64,000 nucleotides of DNA from Mytilus galloprovincialis (Eukaryota > Mollusca > Bivalvia > Mytilida > Mytilidae): positions 23,438,524 to 23,502,523 of the forward strand of contig NC_134845.1 of NCBI RefSeq assembly GCF_965363235.1, given 5' to 3'. The notes under the pieces were generated by a model that saw nothing but the letters and a program-made list of their open reading frames with translations, did not search any database and had not been told where the DNA came from. Of this stretch, positions 12,423 to 24,000 are shown piece after piece (position 1 is the first letter of the stretch; each line of letters opens with the position of its first letter). Made by a program: the position numbers and the translations under genes.

Positions 12423-14220
12423 TGCGTTTAACAAGTCGTCTGATAATTACAGGAAGTTTCATAGGAGGGATTCCAATTTATTTTTACTGCAACAGGAACA
12501 GTTCCTGTTATCATATTCTAAAGAAAGGTTAATACGTAAACACAATCATATTTGTAAAAAAAAACATCATTCTGAATAGGGAGCTAATAAAGGGAATGCA
12601 TGTTGTGTGTAAATATTTGCATACATATTATTGTAGCCTTTCATAGATGACGTATATAAATGATGATTTGTCTGATAGTATCAGCTTATTTATTTTTGAA
12701 AAGAACAGATAAAAAATCAAAGTTAACGACGCCCACACCAGTCTAGACCTCATACACAATTATTGACCTTAAATTTCTTTTCTTCTGTGGTGCTTGTGCA
12801 ATATACCTGTATTCTGAAGACCTAAAATTAAATCGTTAGTGATATCAGTCATCCATAGCTAAAACGGAAAAACCCGAACTGCTATTAAATCAAAACAATG
12901 TTTATTTTAGGGTAGTTCGCTTGCTTTTTTTTCATTTTTTAAAGAATTCTATTTTGTCTTGACCTTATTGTGTGTACATGTGTATTTACAAACAATTTCT
13001 TTTACATATCATATGCACCTTTAATGTACCTTGATTAAACTATACGATGTGTGTGAAGTTAGCAGCTGGCTGCTTATTCGCCGTCCAATAATCTCAATAT
13101 CAAATGAAAATTAAAAAAACATGAATATTTCAAAACAATAATTTAAATATTGACTATATTCAGAAAGTTTATATAAATAATTACAACATATTGAAATATT
13201 TGGCTTCAATAGATAATCGCATAACCTCATACATTACTCTTAGCTAAAACAGATATTAGTTAATGAATCTAAAACGATAGAAATGAAGAAGAAAAAATAC
13301 AACGTGACCAACCCCAAATTCAAAACAGTAAGTAAATATTTCTCTTCCCGGTTTCTAGTTCTCATCCAAAACTACAAAAATGCGACGATATTGACATACA
13401 ATTTCAGTTATATTGTACTTGTGCAATAAACCGATATATTGAAAGACATACCATAAAATCGTTAACGATAACATTAAATAAAAGTTAAAACTATAACCGA
13501 ACCCATTTTTTAATAAAAACTTAAATGTGTTTATTTTTCAATAGTTCGCTTTCGAATGTTTTTAAAAATAGTCATTTCCTTATGCTTTTGCCTTATTTTG
13601 TATGTATTCATATAATGTATGTGGATGTTATAATATATACAATATATGAATTAGCGCAATAAGTGAAGTAAGACATTAAGGTTAAAACCTAGGCAATACG
13701 ATAAATGAAGGCATGACATTATTGCAGGCAATAAGTGAGTGAAATTCAAGATTTTTGTTTTGTCTTCAACATACATAACATTCGATGAAAATATTCTTGA
13801 GCGACGATTTCTGTTTAAATTGTCTTCCAAGTTTTAATATATTCATAAGTTGATATCGTATGGAAAGGGGGGATAAGAGAAATTTAAAAACTTGTATTTT
13901 TCTTGTGTTTTTCATGAAAGATATAAAGATGCATCGACTGTCAACAGTAGTAATAGTAATAAGGTTTAAACTTAAAACTTGTATTGGTATCATTATGAAT
14001 GAAATACTTTTAATTAAGAAACCAACCTTTATGAAACAGAAACAAAACACACAAAAAAAATCACTACTTTTTTATAAGTAGTCAACAAAGTTATTTCTTA
14101 ATAGTAACAACTGAATATAAAGGAAAAACACCTTATATATTATTGAATGATTCGAATGAATTTGGAGTGTCATAGTGTGCGTTATATTTTAAGAGTTAAA
14201 AGGTATATCTAATGCATCTT
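12423..14220. other. Upstream DNA of copy A, duplicated from/with 1572-2300; no gene
   Basis: 12423-13300 is a diverged duplicate of 1572-2300. From 13340 to 13560 a further partial internal repeat of the same words occurs ('gtgcaataaaccgatat', compare 'gtgcaatatacctgtat' near 12790). The opposed frames at 13766-14081 have no splice context, conserved motif or duplicate and are not called. Confidence 0.5.
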
Positions 14221-14227
14221 TCATATA

Positions 14228-15350
14228 AAACATGAGGCTCTCAAAAGCCTGAATCGCTCACCGTAATTTTTTTTGGTTAAATCTCTCATCAATGATTATT
14301 TTGGCTTTTCAATTTATTTAAATGTTCTTTGAATCGTCCTATTTTCTTCAAAAGCAAAAAAAAATAAATTTCTCCTATGTTCTATTTTAGCCATAGGAGC
14401 TATGTTTCTTGACATACAAGGAAATAAAATATATAATTTATACTAAATACTCTGAAACTCATTTAGCCTAAGTTAGGCCGAAATTGATTCAGCTGTTTCA
14501 AAGGAGAAGATTTTTTAAAGTAAGTCAACATGATGAACAATTGTGAAAAAAGTCTTTGAAGGGCAATAACTCCTTAAGGGGTCAATTGACAATTTTGGTC
14601 AAATTAACTTATTTGTAGATCTTACTTTGCTTAACATTTTTGCTATAAACAGTTTATTTTTATCTATAATAATATTCAAGATAATAACCAGAAACTGCAA
14701 AATTTCTTTAAAATCATCAATTCAGGGGCATTATACCTGAAAAACCAGTTACCCAATTGGGCTAAAAATTTCAGGACAGGTAGACCATGACTTAATAAAT
14801 ACTATAACTCTCTTGTCTTATTTGCTCTAAATGCTGGAGTTTTTGAGTTATAAGCCAAAAACTGCATTTTACCCTGTGTTCTATTTTTAGCCATGACGGC
14901 CATGTTTCTTGACAAAATAGCAAAAAAAACACAAACTTTATTTTATACACCTTACTGATCATTCAGTTGAAGTTTGGTTGAATTTGGTTGAGTAGTTTTA
15001 GAGGAGAAGATTTTTTCAAATTGTGAAAAATTGTCATTAAAGGACAATAGCCCCTTAAGGGATCAATTGACAATTTGGTCATATTAACTTATTTGTAGAT
15101 CTTACTTTGCTGATCATTTTTGCTGTTTACAGTTTATCTTTATCTATAATAATATTCAAGATAATGACCAAAAACTGCAAAATTTTCTTAAAATTACCAA
15201 TTAAGTGGCAGCAACCCAACAATGGGTTGTTTGATTCATCTAAAAATTTGCTCTAAAAGCTTTCGTTTTTGAGATATAAGCCAAAAACTGCATTTGACCC
15301 CTATGTTCTTTTAGATCACCTGGCCACCTTCGGGCCAGGTGAGCTAAAAA
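14228..15350 (+). repeat. About 1.1-kb bivalve repeat with hairpin ends and internal tandem units
   Basis: Begins with 'gaggctctcaaaagcctga' and 'atcgctcacc' and ends with 'cacctggccaccttcgggcc' and 'aggtgagct', both able to form hairpins. Internal units repeat with a period near 480 bases: 'cttatttgtagatcttactt' with 'aatattcaagataat' occurs at 14608-14690 and again at 15088-15170. 'aagccaaaaactgcattt' occurs at 14852 and 15280. No open frame, so a non-autonomous element of unassigned class. Confidence 0.75.
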
Positions 15351-15476
15351 TGTACATAGGATATTTCATTACGAATCACAGACTTAGAAGTAGGTAAATG
15401 GTAAATGTATATAAATTCAGTTTGTCATTGATGCTCTTCAGCTTTGTACTTTGTTTTCTAACCATTTCGATCTTGG

Positions 15477-15537
15477 CGTCACTGATGAGTCTTTTGTAGA
15501 CGAAACGCGTTTCTGACATATCAAATTATATTCCAGT
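15477..15537 (+). repeat. 3' end fragment of the GACGAAACGCG repeat
   Basis: 'gcgtcactgatgagtctttt' and 'gtagacgaaacgcgtttctg'. Terminal segment only. Confidence 0.8.
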
Positions 15538-15749
15538 TCCTGTTGTTTCATCCGAATAAGGCAGGATTAATTTCCCTTGTAAATACTTCATTCACTGGTT
15601 GTCAAATTCTACTTGAATTAAACAAATATTCGAAGTATTTTTCAACAACAAGTCAAACAATTACAAGTCAAAATGGTGATAGTGATTTCAAGTAATAAAA
15701 TATGACTTACAAACGGACAAAAGTGTCAAGATTGAAAAAAAGCTATCAA

Positions 15750-16410
15750 AGGTACAAGGATTATAATTTAGTACGCCAGGACTGCTGAACTGATGATATC
15801 ATCAATAAAGGCAACAGTAGTATACCGTTGTTCGCAAGTCATAAATTGATTGGGTGAAAACAAACCAGGAACACAAACTGAAACCGAGTGAAACACATAA
15901 TCTATAAGAGGGAAACAACGAAATAGCAGAAACACTGATGTGCAACAACAAAAAACAAACGACAATGCAACACACACAGAAACGAACTATACGGTAACAA
16001 TTGCCATTTTCCTGACTTGGTACAAAATATTTTAAGAAACAATGTTGGGTTGAACCTGATTTTTTTGGCTAGCAAAACATCGCGTTTTTATAGCAATGCT
16101 AAATATAATACTAAAATGACAACATTACATGACAGGAATACAATAATAGATACAAGAACATTCAGAACAGAGAAACACACAAATAAACAATGCAAAAGTA
16201 CATTTCGACTTGCTAACCACAGAATAAAAGCGAGAAGTCCTGTAGCAGCGATGCTGACCAAGTGCCAGAAAGCCTTAATACCACATTTTACATTCGATTT
16301 GTATGACGTATTTATTTTGATAAACCGTCATCTAAAACCCAAATGTTGGAAGCAAATGAACAAAAATTTCCATTTCCGTTTGTCTAGTGTTACTTTCCAT
16401 GTTAGTAGAG
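15750..16410 (-). repeat. Composite mussel repeat copy
   Basis: Starts with the minus-oriented 'ggattataatttagtacgcc' end and runs through 'gcaacagtagtataccgttg', 'ccattttcctgacttggta' and 'gggttgaacctg'. The same words occur reversed at 57660-58140. Its plus-strand frame at 16017-16415 (132 codons) is most likely fortuitous because its start lies in the repeat and it shows no domain. Confidence 0.65.
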
Positions 16411-16939
16411 CCTAGAATTATAACACAGAATATGGTATATTAGGCATGGGATCAGTATTTAGGGTATTTTTGAATATAAAATGTGTTTTCATCCGTGTGC
16501 TACCTCCAATGTTGATCCAATAGATGGATCTGTCATATAAAGGAACAGCTGAATTCATCTGAGATAAACTTTGCTTACCACTAGACTTCTTTATTTAAAT
16601 TTAAAAAAAAAGATAAAAACAGAGACACTTAAGAAATTGTTTCATTCTATATCCAAGCAACCTTTGTCTATAATCATTATCTTCAATATACTAGTTTTTG
16701 ATTCTCGATGTTTTGTGTTTTAACGCAACTTTTAAGCACCGCATATAGGCTATTTCGTGGCGGTCAGTTTTTATTAGTGGAGAAAGACGGAGTGCCCGGA
16801 GAATAGCCTGGGGTCCTGGCTACTGATTAGCTCCGCTACATGTTAGCCAGGCGTAATACAATTACTCCGATTATCTGATTGGACAATTTTACCTCTTCCG
16901 CAGCACTGAATTGTGGGAAAGCATCAAATCATAACAAAC
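16411..16939. other. Upstream region of the RecQ-like gene
   Basis: No exon seen. A fragment near 16770-16800, 'agtggagaaagacggagtgc' followed by 'ccgg', resembles one end of a dispersed bivalve repeat whose other part carries a tRNA-type B box (see 45535-45590). No TATA-type promoter can be singled out. Confidence 0.4.
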
Positions 16940-19896
16940 ATGGCGCCTCCCATAGTTAATCGGTGCGATACAATGTTTATAGAGAAGTTACAACAAATTA
17001 TCCGCATAATGCATGCATTATTTACAATCAACAGTTGCAGAAATACTGAATACAGATTCCTGAAGCCTAAGCAAGTAGATTGTTTGTTACATTTGAAAGA
17101 ATCCGATGTGATTGCTTGTTTGAAAACCAGTTACGGCAAATCCTTGATATTTGAATCATTGGCTCACCTGCATCTACGATCATCAGTTTTAATTATAAAC
17201 CCTTTAAACTAAATCATCACAGAACAATTAGATAGATATGGCAGTATGGCCATTTGTGTCTCTCCGGAATTGTTGCAGCGTCTCCAAAAACATTCTTGTT
17301 CTACTATGTCTTTAGACTGTGTCTTGTGCAAATTCGTCAGTGCTAAATTTAAATTTGTGATTGGACATCCAGAACATTTCCTGAATAAAGTTATTATTGA
17401 CATTTTTAGTAATGCAGCATGGCAGGAAACGTCCACCTCTATTGTTATAGATGAGGCTCATTGTGTAGAGAAATGGGGGGCAGACTTTCGAAAAGATTAT
17501 AAAAAACTCTCAATGCTGCGATCAACATTCCCAAATGCAAAGGTGCTAGCTTTAACTGGGACAGCCACAAAACAGACTTGTAAGGCAATTAAGAAAACAC
17601 TACATCTCACGAACCTGAAAATTGTAAGCACTTCGATTGTACGTGACAATATTAAGCTAACCTGCAAGAAAAGACCAGTACAGAATTCTACAGACTCTCA
17701 TGGATCTGTTCTCATGCCTATTATCAAAGAGTTGAAAGAAAAGCAAGACCGTTTTCCAAAGACAGTCATATATTCCAAGCTGAAATGGTGTGCAGCAGGA
17801 TACCAGTTAGCAATGCTTCCTGAAAATAATGGCACACCTGTTGATGAAACAATGAAGACATTGGTCAGTCAGTACCATGCTCCATCAACAGAACAGGTAA
17901 GCAAATAATATTTTGATTTGTGTAGACTAGTAAATTGTAATACATGTACATGCACATAGTTTAAAAGTATATGTGTTTTGTTTTGAGGAACATATTTACC
18001 AATGCTGATTTTGAAGACAATATAATATTTAACTTTCCGGTTCTAACTGATTAATGTGCATTTTCTAACATTATTAAAGTTATTTCGTGAAACTTGAAAA
18101 AAAGATATAAACTTTGTGTCAACCCTCATTTTAAGGTGAACTTCACTGGAAAAAATTGAAAGCTTATTACTATGTACATGTACATGATCAAATAATTATA
18201 GGTACATATACTAGAAAACTACAATGAAAAACTATAAAAGATTTTGTTTAGAAGAAGCAACTACTTGTAAGTGTGGAATGTTTGCAAAGAGATAACTTCC
18301 CATTGTGAACCGTAAAATTTTACTTTATTCTTAAAATTAAAAGCTTGGGTATTCATTCTACATAACATTGTATCAACAAAAAATCGCATCACAGAGATGT
18401 ATTGCTAAATATTCATGAATATTAATATAAGTAATAGTTTAATTCAATATGTTTTTATTTGAAGACTAATTAAAATGAAGATTTATTGATAAATGTTTTT
18501 AGCATTGTACTTTCCTTTTTCAGTTGAAGCAACATGTTGTCCAGCAGATGTCAAGTGACTCTCTTAGACTTTTGTTTGCTACAGAAGCATATAGCATGGG
18601 AACTGATGCACCAGATATAAGGAGAATAATTCATTTTGGTGTACCTAATTCATTGGAAAGTAAGTTGATCCTCAATTCTGTTGTTTAATTCACAAAAAAA
18701 AATTGTACTTATGCAACTATGCTGTTCATTTGAAAACATGTATATAAATACGAAGATGTGGTACGAGTTCCAATGAGACAACCCTCTATCCAAAGTCACA
18801 ATGTAGTTATACCTGGTATATAGATCACAGTACAGTCTTCAACACAGAACACATGGCTAACACCAAACAGCAAGCAATAACAAATGTATAGAGAGTCCCA
18901 AAATGACCAGTATAAAACATTCAGACATGAAAATCAACGTCAAGCCTACATGTATATACAATACAAGAAATGAAAAAAAACTCCTAGAGCCATGCACTAC
19001 ACCAACAAACTATAACTACTGAACAACAGGCTACAAGTGTGTTTATTAAGTAAATGTAGATGTTGAGGACACTAGTACTCAAAGGAGAGAGAGAAAAAGA
19101 AAACTAATACAAAGTTGTTTATGTTTTAAGCATTTCAGACATAAACACTGAACTAAAAAGAACTTAACGTGTGCAAAACAGGTATATTTGTCAGGTAATG
19201 ACTGCAAATATCATGTATATCCTGTGTAAATATTTATTCCATAATAAATTGGTCAGTTTTAGATGTATAGCATATACATGTACATATCTATATATTGTAT
19301 GTACATTTAAAATATATCATATATGTTATTTTCTTTTTAGCCTATATGCAAAGGTTGGAAGAGCAGGACGTAATGGTAAAGATTCTTCTGCCATTATGTA
19401 CTTCAACAATTATGATATTGGTAACAATATGCCACTGGAACCAAAAATGAAAGATTTTATAATGACTTCTGAGTGTAGGTGGAAATTTCTTAGTGATTTC
19501 TTTGGTGTACATTTTGACAGAACAGTTCTTCATCATAACTGTTGTGATAATTGTGAACTAGCATGTATGTGTGAGTTATGCAAAGAACCACTGCATTCAG
19601 ACGGCTCAAATGACTATGAGGCCAAAAAACCAAAGAAGCCAAGGCTCGCTATGAATAAGAAGAAGATATTAATAACAATGCTCCAGCAGTACTTTGATGC
19701 TGAAAATGAAGCTTCAGGTTTCCCTATAAACATACCAAAGACTGGACTCTCATCTGATTTATTAAATAGTATTATCAACAGCATCCATGAAATTAAAAAT
19801 AAAGACCAAGTCTTAAATATAAACCAACATTTAAGCATTAGCTTTGCAGAAAATATTGCTTTGATAGTGAACCATGTTCAGAATATGAATAATTAG
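16940..19896 (+). pseudogene. RecQ-like ATP-dependent DNA helicase, broken
   Basis: Three exons: 16940-17896, 18524-18659 and 19341-19896, with GT-AG ends (CAG|GTAAGC, TTTCAG|TTG, AAA|GTAAGT, TTTTAG|CC). Starting at ATG 16940 the frame gives a Walker A segment LKTSYGKSLIFE (residues about 61-72), DEAH box (VIDEAHCVEKWG), LALTGTAT (motif III) and FATEAYSMGTDAPDIRRIIH (motif V). These are followed by VGRAGRNG (motif VI) and a cysteine cluster, CRWKFL with CCDNCELACMCELC, like the RecQ zinc-binding domain. RecQ enzymes unwind DNA 3' to 5' in the nucleus. Breaks: an in-frame TAA at 17210-17212 within motif Ia, and exon 3 entered by splicing out of frame because two bases are missing before VGRAGR. 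The Walker A glycine (GYGKS) is also Ser. A poly(A) signal is at 20041. It is probably a decayed member of an expanded RecQ-like family. Confidence 0.85.
18745..19090 (+). repeat. 'GTACGGCCTTCAAC'-type repeat inside intron 2 of the RecQ-like gene
   Basis: Contains 'gagacaaccctctatccaaa', 'cagtacagtcttcaacac' and 'gacatgaaaatcaacgtcaa'. It is a degenerate copy of the family at 5162-5760. Confidence 0.7.
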
Positions 19897-20040
19897 TGCC
19901 TCAACACAGCACATGTTAATGGTTTTGAACATATTGCAATTTTTATCCTGTTTACTACTTGTATAAATAATATAAAAAAACTTGGTATGTTTTTGAATTG
20001 TAATGATTCATTGTTTTGAGAATGACATTTTATTGTAAAT

Positions 20041-20046
20041 AATAAA
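20041..20046 (+). terminator. Poly(A) signal of the RecQ-like gene
   Basis: AATAAA about 145 bases past the stop at 19896. Confidence 0.5.
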
Positions 20047-20084
20047 TTTATGCTCAGTGATTATGCATTTTTGTATAGTTTAAT

Positions 20085-20810
20085 GGACAGATATAAGCAT
20101 AAGGAGATGTGGTATGATTTCCAATGAGAAGCCATCAAACACTCAGGACAGCAGAACAATTTTTGCGTATTCAATTTCAAGTGTTAAACTCAGAAATTGG
20201 ATACGAATATCTTACAGAGCGTCCAAATTATAATAATGTCAAATCAATTAGGTGTACATCTTTATTTTATCTCTTGTGGGAGACTAAATAATGCTTCTAG
20301 ATGTCGTTTGGTTTTCTTTGTCGTTGGGTTGCTTTCTCATTGACATACACATACATGCATACTAGTATCATTTATTATTATGAATAGGAACGATACACTA
20401 GTTTGTAGATCTGTTGGATAAACTTTTCATTAAGATAAACAATAAACTAACAAATGTACAGATTTCAATAAATGTGATAAATTAAAAAAAAAATTAAAAA
20501 ATAAACATTTATTAGCATATTTTATGGAAACTATGTATAAATGTTGGAAACTTTAGTTGTTATAAAAACCCTACAAAACATATGCATGTATAAGTGTAAA
20601 TTAAGCCCAGTCATTCATTATTTATCGATATTGAACATGAATTAAAGACGACTAAAATCAATCGGATGTGGTTTTTGCAATACAGGACGTCGGATTATAG
20701 AATCACTATATTGGACGTCGATTTGAGATTGTTATGTCATATTAAGATGTCGATTTGAGGAACAGACGTCGATTAAAGGCCTTAAGTAAATCTGAGTCTA
20801 ACATATTTAA
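20085..20810. other. Intergenic, repeat debris and GACGTCGATT cluster
   Basis: 20095-20150 and 20270-20350 hold short fragments of the 'gatgtggtatgattgccaatg' repeat. At 20686-20775 the word GACGTCG or GATGTCG followed by ATT recurs four times (near 20686, 20715, 20747 and 20765). No exon seen. Confidence 0.5.
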
Positions 20811-20818
20811 GATTTATC

Positions 20819-20824
20819 TTTATT
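20819..20824 (-). terminator. Candidate poly(A) signal of copy B
   Basis: AATAAA on the minus strand about 250 bases past the copy B stop codon. Confidence 0.4.
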
Positions 20825-21074
20825 TTTACACTATTCATATTGGCAGCGTAACATTCTTTGTGTTTTAATTACAATGATAATACTACAATAAAAGAGAAAA
20901 TAGAAAAGTCCAAAGGTAAATTCATTTAAGTCAATGTCCAACAAAAAAAGATGACAAAACAAATGATGTCTAAATGCAAAGATTAAAACGTGCACTCGAT
21001 CTCGATATGTTTATACATATAATGTTCGTATTATGGGGATTTGTTGTGCACGTAGATGTCGATGTTGGATCGTC

Positions 21075-24000
21075 TTATAAATGAGTAACAGTACCGTCAT
21101 TCGCAATATAATTGGCAAGCCTTTCCTCGTTGTCTTGTGTGTGTGTTCCTGGATTATATGAAACAATTGCGGCTGCATTTTCTTTCATGATATCCTCGTA
21201 TGCTGGTGGACTAACTGTGGGTATATATTTTGTATCGTCAATGAATGTAAATACTGTGCCGTTATTTGGTATATGCTGGGTGTGTCTTTTCTCAACGTCT
21301 CCTGTGTATGTCCTTGGATTATATGAATCAATAGCGGTTTTATTGCCATTATTGATGATAGCTTCATATGCTGGTGGGTTAACTGTGGGAAGAGATGCTG
21401 AACAGCCAGATGTAGAATTGATGAGCCTTTCCAAATCGGCTCCATAGCTCAGCTGTGTCCTTGGATAAGTAACACCGGCAACAGCATTTCCATTGTCATA
21501 GTACAAACCTAGTGTTAATAAATACACATCTGTTATACAAGATATTTACATTAATGAATTAAAAGCACAAAGATTATTTCGTATCCCGATAGTGTGTTAT
21601 TCTTATTTAATGTTTTCTTATCAACATTCTTTATTTTGAATTTTGATATTTCAATAACGGTCTTGTTTGTCCTTTTATTATACTTTTGATTGTTGAATGT
21701 GTTTTTCGATATTTTTTGAGGTTTCAGCATTTCCAAGGTAAGAAGACAAACATATTTATTTTTAAGTAACGTGTTTTTGTATTGTTTTTTTGGGAGATTT
21801 TGTTTCAGGTTGATTTTTAAAATCTTACCTATAACGCTAAACTGTTGTTGTTCATTTGTCTGTTGTAAGGCCCTTGATTGTTGAAGACGTCTTCTATTTT
21901 TAAGTCTCATCCTACGTTGTTTCCTGTCGTTGTTTAAACAGCAACATACACAGACGAAGATTACCATTGCCACTACTATTACTCTAAATTAATTGAAATA
22001 GAATTTTTAGCCACACAAAGATTTCATAGGTTTATCTCACCATCGTTCGGGCATAAATAATCACGAATATAATGCCTACCCATGTTAAAACTACTATAAA
22101 GTTTAGCTTGCATCAGTTATTTCTTAACTGAATTTGACCAAGTATGGAATGTTTTTGAAACGAATATGTGATTATTCCGAATAGAGATAGGGATGTAACC
22201 ATTGCGATTTTTTTATTTTGTTTTCTTTTTTGTTTTTTTTTGTTTGTTTTTTTCTTCCCTATTTTTAATATTTAAATTTTATTTTTCTTGATCTTTTTAA
22301 TAGAATGTCATGTACAAATGTATATGTTGTAATTGTTTGAAATAAAAAAATTAAAAGTAAAAAAAAAATACGCTTACATGTATGTTACAGTAATTTACAA
22401 CACTAACATCAAGACACCTTGAGGTAAAAATAGGCTTTGCCATAATGTGTTTAACATCAAACCGTACAGAGTAGAGAAAAATGGTGATTGAAATGAGTTG
22501 TCTTGTGTTTACTATATTGGAGTTGTTTTTATTTCAAACCGATATGTACTTATCTTCAGAATGAAGGATGTAGGTTTGTATTTCAATTAATATGTTTTGG
22601 GTATTTATTTACACGTTTTAAGTATTAAGTATACGATTTTCTTACGCTGGAAGAATTCGGAACAGGTTGACCTCTGAAGTAGGTTCGTATTCTGAATATC
22701 TGTACTCTGTTGTGCTTCTTATATATCTTGGAAATCTTCTGGACAGTATATTAGTTCTTAAATAAATACCATATAACTGCTAACATTTTTGTTCTTATTT
22801 TCCAAGTGACATCTTATAAAAATCTTTAATCAAATATCGATGAAAGTAAGAATATTTTGTTTAAAATAAGATTAAAAAGCAGAACAAACTTATGTACAAT
22901 TTCGTTACAAATGAAGGAAATATATGTAGCAAAAAAAAGAATTTATGAATTTAAACGTGCTTTTAGCTGTGTAGTAACCAAAGACCTTAAGCCACATCTG
23001 AAATATGCATATGACGGTTTGTTTTAAAAACAGATGTTTACAACGACAGACTAGTATAATTCAAGAAAAAAATATGCTGTTTCTATTCATGACACCAAAA
23101 GCAAGTGACTACTACTTGTATTGTTGTTGTCCATTTTAAAATCATGATGAGGTAAAAGCTCTCATTTTAATTTTTTTGCCAGAAGATCAAAGGCTAACGT
23201 AATGTGTAAATCTCAACTTTATTGTCACGGTTAAAAACACGCAAAACGAAAAAAAAAAACGAATCCGAAAAGCCTTGACGCCCAAACAATTCGAACGGTG
23301 TTTTGAAATACGAATTTATAACCTTGTGGTAGTAAATTTTAAATATTTCAATTAATTGAACGCTAAGAGTGAATTTATAGTATATAAATGATAATTCATG
23401 TCAACACATAATTGATATACCGATGCTTATCTTATGCGGAATGAGTGTTCTGTTCATTCGTTCGTCAGTTCTACATTTTTATAGGCAACTAGTGTAACGA
23501 GTTATAATTGTTTTTTTACATACGAATTATATATTTTACAGCTAATACGATATCCCAGGTCTTGTATTTTCCTACGATGATTTCCATGACAGATAACTTC
23601 TGCTCAAGAGGGAACTATAAAACTAAGACTTTCTAGTGGTGCCGTTGAATTCATTCCTTTTTACAGACAACATCACGATTTGGTTGACTGTTATGGAATA
23701 TCCGTTAAAAAGATGATAGATGTTGGGTTTTTTTCTGATTTCCGTAACTACCGTCCTGTCCAAGGTTCCCCGAATGCGACCTACCGAATTAGAGGTGTAA
23801 TACCAACAGATCATAGTACGTCACATCAGTTAATCTTTCATATCATTGCAGTAAAAAAAATCATAAATATGTATCTTGAGTGGTTTGAAGGACCATTATT
23901 CTTCTATTGAGTGTTCGTATAGAATATATTGGAAACTCGACTTTGCATGGTTACTAAAGCTTGTAAACAAAAACAAAAGATAGACATTTGATTGGTTAAC

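Noticed and set aside
15318-15350. Hairpin followed by CTAA at the end of the 14228-15350 repeat, like a Helitron 3' terminus
   Set aside because: The other end lacks a TC start I can identify and the flanks do not show AT insertion clearly; class left open.
16017-16415. 132-codon plus-strand frame just before the RecQ-like gene
   Set aside because: Its first part is the reverse of a dispersed repeat, it has no domain, signal or splice support, and it is separated from the helicase by stops.
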